Source of the DNA: Pseudomonas morbosilactucae
Lineage (GTDB): Bacteria; Pseudomonadota; Gammaproteobacteria; Pseudomonadales; Pseudomonadaceae
Reading direction: 5' to 3'
Length of the DNA: 64,000 nucleotides
NCBI RefSeq assembly: GCF_023241715.1
Contig: NZ_JALQCW010000059.1
Coordinates: 62,001 to 126,000, forward strand
The position numbers were made by a program, and so were the translations under genes. Below the pieces are notes generated by a model. The model saw only the letters and a program-made list of their open reading frames with translations, did no database searches and had not been told where the DNA came from. How positions within the stretch are numbered: the stretch's first letter is position 1; every line of letters starts with the position of its first letter. Shown piece after piece: positions 57,709 through 64,000 of this stretch.

Positions 57709-57859
57709 GTCCCTTTCCTTTCGCTGCGCAAGCATAGCTGATCATCAGTGTTTGCCAGCGGGGTCTGGCGTTGGAACTGTCGCGTAATGTTCCGCCGTTC
57801 AGGTTGGCCTTTGCTCGGTGTGCTGCATCATTAACTGTGAACGTGCCTGAGGAAAAGTC

Positions 57860-58750
57860 GTGGATTCTCGATTGAATGCATTTCTTGAGCGTGCCGATGC
57901 CGTATTGGCCCGTATCGAACCCCTGTTACCCGCACCACGACACACCATCGACTGGACTCAATGCCTGGCGGCCCGCTGGCAACGTGAAGGCCGCAGTGGT
58001 TTTCTCCTGCCCCTCGAAGTCAGCCTCGACATGCGCCTGTCGGACCTGATCGGGGTCGACACCCAGCGCGAGCAACTGGCCCGCAACACCCGCCAGTTTC
58101 TCGATGGCATGCCGGCCAACCATGCGCTGCTCTGGGGCTCCCGGGGCACCGGCAAATCTTCCCTGGTGCGTGCGCTGCTGGCCGAACACGCCAAGGGCGG
58201 GTTGCGCCTGATCGAGATCGAGCGCGATCACCTGGCGGACTTGCCGCGGGTGGTGGAGCAGTTGCAGAAGCTGCCCCAGCGTTTTGTGCTGTTCTGCGAT
58301 GACTTGTCCTTTGAGGCCGGTGAGGGGGATTACCGGGTGCTCAAGAGTGTCCTCGATGGTTCCCTGGAACAGGCACCGGACAATGTGCTGCTGTACGCCA
58401 CCTCCAACCGTCGGCATCTGGTGCCGGAAAAAGAGAGCGACAACGAAAACTGGAAACGCGTCGACGGCGAACTGCACCCCAGCGAAGCCGTGGAAGACAA
58501 GATTGCCCTGTCGGACCGTTTCGGCCTGTGGTTGTCGTTCTATCCATTCACCCAAGAGCATTTCCTCAATGTGGTCGAGCACTGGATCGGCGAGCTGGCC
58601 GGCAAGGCCGGGCTTGAGTGGCAGCGCGACGAGGCGCTGGACATCCTGGCGGTGCGCTGGGCGACGGGGCGGGGTAACCGCAATGGCCGTTGTGCCTATC
58701 AATTTGCCCGCTATTGGGTGGGACTGAAGCTGTTGGAGCAAAAGGCATGA
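57860..58750 (+). CDS. AAA ATPase, DUF815 family
   Basis: This 296-residue protein carries a central P-loop (LLWGSRGTGKSSLVRALLAE), Walker B FVLFCDDLSF and sensor LLYATSNRRHLVPE, the pattern of the DUF815 AAA family. Its partner and purpose are unknown. The GTG start at 57860 has GAGGA upstream. It overlaps the fRMsr gene by 4 bases (ATGA), so the two are coupled. Confidence 0.85.
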   Translation: MDSRLNAFLERADAVLARIEPLLPAPRHTIDWTQCLAARWQREGRSGFLLPLEVSLDMRLSDLIGVDTQREQLARNTRQFLDGMPANHALLWGSRGTGKSSLVRALLAEHAKGGLRLIEIERDHLADLPRVVEQLQKLPQRFVLFCDDLSFEAGEGDYRVLKSVLDGSLEQAPDNVLLYATSNRRHLVPEKESDNENWKRVDGELHPSEAVEDKIALSDRFGLWLSFYPFTQEHFLNVVEHWIGELAGKAGLEWQRDEALDILAVRWATGRGNRNGRCAYQFARYWVGLKLLEQKA

Positions 58751-59229
58751 TCGATCTGCAAAACGCTGGCAAGGGCCTGGAAGGTTATGGGCTCCTGTGT
58801 GCACAGCTGGAATCACTGCTGGCCGATGAGCGGGACTTCATCGCCAACGCCGCGCAATTCTCGGCTTTTTTGTTCAACCAACTGGACGACCTGAACTGGG
58901 CGGGTTTCTACCTCAATCGGGATGAAGAGTTGCTGCTGGGGCCGTTCCAGGGCCAGGTGGCCTGCGTGCGCATTGCCTTTGGTCGCGGTGTTTGCGGTGC
59001 GGCGGCAGCCACGCGGCAAACCCAGCGTGTGGAGGATGTGCATGCATTCGCCGGGCATATCGCCTGTGACAGTGCGTCCAACAGCGAGCTGGTGGTGCCG
59101 CTGATCAAGGACGACCGGCTGATCGGCGTGCTCGACCTGGACAGCCCTAAGCTGGCCCGCTTCAGCCTGGAAGACCAAGCCGGCATCGAGCGCCTGGCAG
59201 CGATTTTCCTGGCGCTGACCGACTGCTGA
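58747..59229 (+). CDS. msrC: Free methionine-(R)-sulfoxide reductase (GAF type)
   Basis: This 160-residue single GAF domain has the fRMsr residues: LNWAGFYLNRDEELLLGPFQGQVAC, IAFGRGVCGAAA and HIACDSASNSELVVPL, whose cysteines form the catalytic set. It reduces free oxidised methionine, complementing MsrB encoded 5 kb away. The ATG at 58747 overlaps the preceding stop. Confidence 0.93.
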   Translation: MIDLQNAGKGLEGYGLLCAQLESLLADERDFIANAAQFSAFLFNQLDDLNWAGFYLNRDEELLLGPFQGQVACVRIAFGRGVCGAAAATRQTQRVEDVHAFAGHIACDSASNSELVVPLIKDDRLIGVLDLDSPKLARFSLEDQAGIERLAAIFLALTDC

Positions 59230-59236
59230 TCGGCCT

Positions 59237-62184
59237 TCACGCCTGCAGGCCGGCCTTGGCCAGCAGGCCTTCGATGTCCACGGTGTCGATTTGCTGTGGG
59301 GCCAGGAAGCGTTCGGCGTACTGCTGGTAGATCCGCTGGCGGATGAATAGCTCGAACAGCTCGGGGTCGATGTGCGCATCGCGGCACATCATCGCCATGA
59401 TCATCAGGGCCTCGCTCAAGGTCTTGCCCTTCTTGTAGGGGCGGTCCGCCGCCGTCAGGGCTTCGAAGATGTCGGCAATCGCCATCATCCGTGCGGGCAG
59501 GCTCATCTGGTCGCGTTTCAATTGTTTGGGGTAGCCGCTGCCGTCCATTTTTTCGTGGTGGCCGCCGGCAATCTCGGCGACGTTGGCCAGATGACTGGGG
59601 AACGGCAGGCGATTGAGCATCATGATGGTCTGCACGATGTGGTGGTTGATCACATAGCGCTCCTCGGTGGTGAGGGTGCCACGGCTGATGCTCAGGTTGT
59701 ACAGCTCGCCGCGGTTGTACTTGTACGGTGGCGCGTCGAGCTTGAAGCCCCAGGGGTTGTCCGCGCTCAACAGTTCCGCCGGGTTGCGCTCGAACAGGTG
59801 TTCAGGTTTGTCGGCCAGCAGCCGTTCGGTCACGGGCAGTTCGGGGGCCGGTGAGCGCTCCTGGCGGCGGTTTTCTTCCCAGGCTACGCCGAGACGGTCG
59901 TCCAGGGTGCGGCTCCAGGTGTACTCGGCGATGCTGCCCAGGCGTTGCAGATCGGCCGCGGCCATGGCTTCACCGCCCAGGTTGCAGCGGGCGACAAAGG
60001 CAAAGTCCTCATCCAGTTGCTGCAGGCGGGCATCGCGCTTGGTGGCCTGGACGGTTTCTTCCTGGCCTTCGGCGCGAGCCTGCCAATAATCGATCCAGGC
60101 ATCGCGCTTGAGCACTTCGAAGCGGGTACGGATTTCGTGGATGCGATCGTTCAGGGTTTCCAGCTTGGTGGCTTTATCCACCACGTACTCGGGGGTGGTG
60201 ACCTTGCCGCAATCGTGCAGCCAGGCCGCGATGTGCAGGGCTTCCCATTCATCGTCGCTGGGCTGGTAAGCGCGGAAGGCCGGGTCCTGACTGTCGGCGG
60301 CGGCCTGGGCCAGCATCAGAGTCAGGGCCGGCACCCGCTGGCAATGGCCACCGGTGTAAGGGCTCTTGGCATCGATGGCGCCTGCCAGCAATTGGATAAA
60401 GGCGTCCAGCAGGTGCTTCTGCTTGTTTTGCAGGCGCTGGCTTTCGATGCTCAGCGCCGCGGCGCCGGAGATCGCCTGGATAAAGGCGATGCGGTCCGGG
60501 CGGAGCTTTTCCAGGTCCGACTCATCGCCACTGTCGACCAGCAACAGCACCAGCACACCGACGGTTTCGTTGTGCCGGTTGCGCAAACGGATACCCACCA
60601 GGTGCGCCCTCGGGCAGCTCAGGGCCAGCAGGATGCTTTGCAGGTCCTGCGCCTGGTCGAACCCCAGGGTGGCTACCACGTTGTCGTGGCTGCCCAGTCG
60701 TTGCAGCCAGGCCGGCGCCTGGGCGGCGTCCGGGTCCTGGGTACGAATATCGAAGCTGGCCAGCGCCTGGTGCTGGCCATCGATGATCAGCCCGTGGGGT
60801 TCCAGGTGCTGTCCGTTGTTCTCGCGGAGGTAAATCAGCCCGGCTTCGGCCTGGGCGATTTTCACGGTTTCGGAGAGCACCCGCTGCAACAGCGGGTCAA
60901 AGCGGGTTTCGGCCGAAAGGCTGGCGGTGATTTCGAAAAAGCTCGCCAGCGTCTCTTTCATCCGGCCCATGGACACACTCAACTGATCCACCTCCAGCAC
61001 CGGTGAACGGCGGCCGGCCGGGTAGTTGAAGTCGAAGCTGCGAATCGCGTCGGCTTCCTGCACCAGGTTGCGCAGCGGCCGTACCAGAATGCGCGAGATC
61101 AGCCAGCCCAGGGGCAGGCACAGCAACAGGGTGGTCAAGGTGATCAGGGCGCCTTGCCAGCGCAAGCGATACGCATCCACCAGCAACTCGTCCTCAGGCA
61201 CCAGCAGCGCCAACTGCAAGCCGCCGGGGCCGCCTTCGTCGACATGGCTGCTGGCAACGATCCAGGTACGCTGCCGGGTCTGCAAATGGCCGTCGGTGGC
61301 CTGGCCTTTAAGCAGGGCGTCCAGGGCCGGATTCAGGCTGCTGGCCTTGGCCAGGCGCGCGCTCTGTTCCTCGACGATCAGCTTGCTGCTGTCGGGGTAG
61401 GCCACGGCGTTGCCTTCTGCATCCACCAGGGCGATTTCGGTGGCGGGTGTGACCTTGTGCTTGGTCAGGGTTTCGGAAAGTTGCTCCAGGGTCAGGTCGG
61501 CCCCGATCACCGCCATCGTGCCGCTACGTCGGGCCAGGGTGGTGCCGACGTTGTGGGTGGAAAAGAACACATAGGGTTTGGTGGTGATTTGCGTGTCGTC
61601 GCTGCGGGCATGGACAAACCAGTCACGATTACGCGGGTCGTAGCGTTCGTCGGGGTGTTCCAGGCGGCTGATCAGCGTCAGTTGCCGGCTATAGAACAGC
61701 GACTGGGACTGGACCCGCCCGCTGCTGGCATTGCGCTCGATGCTCCAGACTTCGTAGGCGGCATCGTCGGGCGCCGGCGTTTTTCCCTGAGGGCGGCATT
61801 GCGCAAGGGCCGGACCATGAAGAAGTCGCCATTGGCGTACCCCAGGTACAGCGATGCCAGGCGTGTATTGTCGGTCAGCGACTGGCTGAAGAGCGGCAGC
61901 AGGCCTAGGCGTTGTTCCAGGCTGGGTGCCTGGCTCGCCGGGGCCAGGGCCAGCAGGTCGAGCAGGTGGCGGATGGGCTCATAGGTGGACTTCAGGTCGT
62001 TCTGTACGTCCTGCTCGATGCGCTGGAAGAGCTTTTCGCTGCTGGAGAGGATGATCCGCGTGGTTTGCTGGTAGTTGAAGATGCCCAGTACTACGCCGGT
62101 CAGCAGCAGGAGGAAGGTGAACATCGCACTGATGTGAACATGGAGAGGCAAGCGGCGTTTTTCAGGCTGTGGCGTGCTTTGCAT
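59237..62184 (-). pseudogene. Membrane sensor with HD-GYP output, broken by a single-base deletion
   Basis: The repaired product would be ~982 residues: N-terminal helix, large periplasmic Cache-like sensor with DPRNRDWFVHA and YVFFSTHNVG, second helix, HAMP, GAF, and a C-terminal HD-GYP domain (WLHDCGKVTTPEYVVDK, GGHHEKMDGSGYPKQL, MMAIADIFEALTAADRPY). HD-GYP proteins hydrolyse c-di-GMP. The frame breaks at a run of five T (61780-61784); a sixth restores LREKTPAPDDAAYEVWS and the whole reading frame. A homopolymer deletion is a classic sequencing error. The start at 62184 gives MQSTPQPEKRRLPLHV. Confidence 0.83.
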
Positions 62185-62516
62185 TCCAGCGCTCTCCAAG
62201 GGGCATGATGCGTGGCTCAACGGTCTAGCGTAGTTACAGCGGGAGCACTGCACCCTCGCACACCGGCGGGGCGAGCTTGACGACAGCAGGCCTCTAGGGC
62301 CTGGCGAACGCGGGCCTTGGAGAAAACTTCGAAATAGTGGCTTTTTGATAGTTTTCTGGCAAGGGGCAGATGCTCGGGTCGTTGTTTTTAGGGGCCGACC
62401 AAGTGTTGGCGGGGCGACCAAGGCGGTGTTTTCAGCCTGTGTTCAAAGGGCGCTACAGAACCGTGATCAGAGGTTTCCGTGTGGTTCATGCGGCAATGCT
62501 TTATTGACGCTCTGTT
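62185..62516. other. 332-base gap between HD-GYP sensor and regulator genes
   Basis: No gene is visible on either strand. A CAGGCC/GGGCCTG hairpin near 62288-62304 lacks a T run. The promoter of the HD-GYP gene is presumably here, but I found no strong match. Confidence 0.35.
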
Positions 62517-63143
62517 TCACACCAGTGCATTACGTTTTGCCATATCAATCATTTCGCTCATGGTTGAAATGTTGAGTTTCTGCATGATTTTCTTCTTGTA
62601 AGTGCTGACGGTCTTATTGCTGAGAAACAGGCTGCTGGCAATGTCCTTATTGCTGCAACCTTGTGCGAAAAGTTGCAGGGCAATGAGTTCCCGATTATTC
62701 AGGCTTCTGAACAACAATAACTCCAGGTTGGAACCGTCTTCCGAGCGCAGGGGGCTGAGGGCCTGGCTGGGGAAGTAGTTGTAACCGGAGCTTACGGCCT
62801 TGATGGCGCCGACCAATTCACCCAGGTCCTGTTCCTTGCTGACATACCCGCTGGCGCCGGCCTGCATGCAGCGCCCGGCGAACAGGGCGGCCGATTGTGC
62901 CGTCAGCACCAGGGTTCTGGGCGCCGGGCTCAGGCTATTGAGGCGGTCCAGCAGTTCCAGCCCATCGACCTTGGGAATGCCGATGTCGAGGATGATCAGG
63001 TCCGGCAGGCATTCGCGAACGATTTGCAGGGCATCGATCCCGTTATCGGTTTCGCCGACGATTTTATAACCCTCGTGCTCCAGCAAAATACGGATGGAAA
63101 GACGAACGAAAGGATGGTCATCAATGATAAAAACCGAACGCAT
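62517..63143 (-). CDS. NarL/BvgA-type response regulator
   Basis: This 208-residue regulator has a receiver (SVFIIDDHPFVRLSIRILLE, phospho-acceptor in LIILDIGIPKVDG) and a LuxR-type helix-turn-helix (NNRELIALQLFAQGCSNKDI, LSNKTVSTYKKKIMQKL). It is a paralogue of the regulator at 22268-22897, sharing the YNYFP/YSYFP linker motif. It lies next to the HD-GYP sensor and 5 kb from sagS, so either could be functionally linked. The ATG at 63143 is preferred to the TTG at 63149. Confidence 0.9.
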   Translation of the reverse strand: MRSVFIIDDHPFVRLSIRILLEHEGYKIVGETDNGIDALQIVRECLPDLIILDIGIPKVDGLELLDRLNSLSPAPRTLVLTAQSAALFAGRCMQAGASGYVSKEQDLGELVGAIKAVSSGYNYFPSQALSPLRSEDGSNLELLLFRSLNNRELIALQLFAQGCSNKDIASSLFLSNKTVSTYKKKIMQKLNISTMSEMIDMAKRNALV

Positions 63144-63400
63144 ACCCAAACTCGCAATAGTTGAAATAAGGCCTGAACAGTAGCCCAGTCATTGGGGTGG
63201 ATATACGTGTCCCACGCCGTATTAGTGCAATCTAAGACGGGTCCTACAGCTAATAAGGGAAGGGATTACAGTGCTTCGGGAATAGAAGGCGCTACATGTA
63301 TTTAAATGTGAATAAACAACCAGGTTTATCGAGTATTAAGAGGCGTGGGTTGCCGAATTTTTTCTTGAATGCTGTTCGAGGGGGGAAGAAGCATGAGGTG

Positions 63401-63424
63401 CGCCGCCCCAGGCTTGGGGCGGCG
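63401..63424. repeat. GC-rich perfect hairpin downstream of dgt
   Basis: CGCCGCCCCA and TGGGGCGGCG form a 10-bp perfect stem with a GGCT loop 14 bases after the dgt stop. There is no T run, so it may be a weak terminator or a stability hairpin. Confidence 0.45.
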
Positions 63425-63437
63425 TCGCAAGGGCGGG

Positions 63438-64000
63438 TTATTGGGGACTTGAGCGGCCGGTCATTTCCCGGGCCATTTCGCTGGCGTAGCTGTCGGTCAT
63501 CCCGGCAATGAAGTCGATCACCCGCAGGAACGAGGTGTGCAACGGCCAACCGGGGTTGGGTGCGTTGTTGCCCAGCAGGTCGAGAATCCGTCGATTTTTG
63601 AACGACGGGGTGCGACCGCCATGCTGCTCCAGTGCGGCGCCGCAGAACGAATTAAGCAGGATCTCCAGGGTGGTGTAAGCGCCGATCTCGTGCAGGGTTT
63701 TGCGCTTGTCCTGGAAGATTTTCTTGCGGGCCAGGTCCTTGGCGTTGAGCACGCAGCGTTTGGCGGGACCGTGCATGTGCTCCACCAGGTCGCCGGACAG
63801 GGTGCCCGCCAGCAGGGCATCCTGTTGCTCGACAAAGGCTCGGGCTGCCGCGTTGGTCAGGTGCTCGATGGCCTTGCCCCGCAGGATTGCCAATTTGCGC
63901 CGCCGCGAATCCCCCGGGCCCAGTTGGCGGTAGGTTTCCGGCAAGTCATCGCCCACCAGGCCCAGCAGCAGCGACTCGACTTCGGCGTACTCCAGCAGGT
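63438..64000 (-). CDS. dgt: Deoxyguanosinetriphosphate triphosphohydrolase, C-terminal part
   Basis: The open frame runs off the right edge of the window, so only the last ~187 residues are seen. They include [58 protein letters not shown] and the end [25 protein letters not shown], which match the C-terminal half of dNTPase/Dgt proteins. The HD catalytic motif would lie outside. Dgt hydrolyses dGTP to deoxyguanosine and triphosphate. Confidence 0.88.
   Translation of the reverse strand, partial: LLEYAEVESLLLGLVGDDLPETYRQLGPGDSRRRKLAILRGKAIEHLTNAAARAFVEQQDALLAGTLSGDLVEHMHGPAKRCVLNAKDLARKKIFQDKRKTLHEIGAYTTLEILLNSFCGAALEQHGGRTPSFKNRRILDLLGNNAPNPGWPLHTSFLRVIDFIAGMTDSYASEMAREMTGRSSPQ

Overview
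The window looks like core chromosome of a fluorescent-group Pseudomonas. The supporting evidence is high G+C coding sequence, the major lipoprotein OprI, an EF-P with arginine at position 32 beside its rhamnosyltransferase EarP, and a gene order that, from memory, follows the P. aeruginosa block running from sagS/ospR/gpx/msrB through ohrR/ohr/efp/earP/oprI to tesA/greB. I see no prophage, insertion sequence, CRISPR array, tRNA or rRNA. Only the first ~180 bases are strikingly AT-rich, and they probably mark the downstream edge of an O-antigen cluster that ends with wbpM.

Layout. 1-3.3 kb: wbpM, a small ComEA-like secreted protein and a small membrane protein. 3.4-4.8 kb: a frameshifted ethanolamine-type permease. 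5.1-13.2 kb: the complete potassium module kdpFABC-kdpDE, with kdpE frameshifted. 13.2-21.6 kb: patatin-like phospholipase, lipoprotein, CHAD protein, thioesterase, chemotaxis receptor, TatD, MltF-like transglycosylase and DoxX. 21.7-23.8 kb: a strong promoter with a foldable leader, an orphan NarL-type regulator and greB. 23.8-30.4 kb: the ybbA/ybbP ABC system divergent from tesA, an L,D-transpeptidase, oprI and a GNAT protein. 30.4-36.1 kb: class I DAHP synthase, PilZ-like protein, thioredoxin-like protein, PanE-like reductase, 5'-nucleotidase, a universal stress protein and cysB. 36.1-40.0 kb: a second Gre-family factor, earP, efp, ohr and ohrR. 40.1-47.5 kb: two LysR regulators, a TauE exporter, a DUF1127 protein, a YcaQ-type glycosylase, class II DAHP synthase, a spermidine-synthase-like protein and a crotonase. 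47.5-54 kb: a DEAD-box helicase with a long leader, a LigB dioxygenase, tpm, htpX and alaA. 53.9-63.9 kb: msrB, gpx-ospR, sagS (frameshifted), an AAA protein, fRMsr, a large HD-GYP sensor (frameshifted), a second NarL-type regulator and the 3' part of dgt.

How the genes fit together. Oxidative damage repair is concentrated here: ohr/ohrR for organic hydroperoxides, gpx/ospR for peroxides, and msrB plus fRMsr for oxidised methionine. Both thiol-based MarR regulators (OhrR, OspR) have palindromes lying on good sigma-70 promoters of their target genes. Signalling and surface lifestyle form the second theme: SagS, HD-GYP, PilZ-like, MCP and two BvgA/EvgA-like regulators.

The most notable anomaly is that four otherwise intact genes (permease, kdpE, sagS, HD-GYP) are each broken in a way that one added base repairs. 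This pattern suggests consensus deletion errors in the assembly, although the fact that three of the four are signalling genes is worth checking. I did not find a convincing new defence or mobile system. The best unexplained elements are the leader at about 21.73-21.88 kb and the bulged long hairpin at 29.79-29.84 kb.
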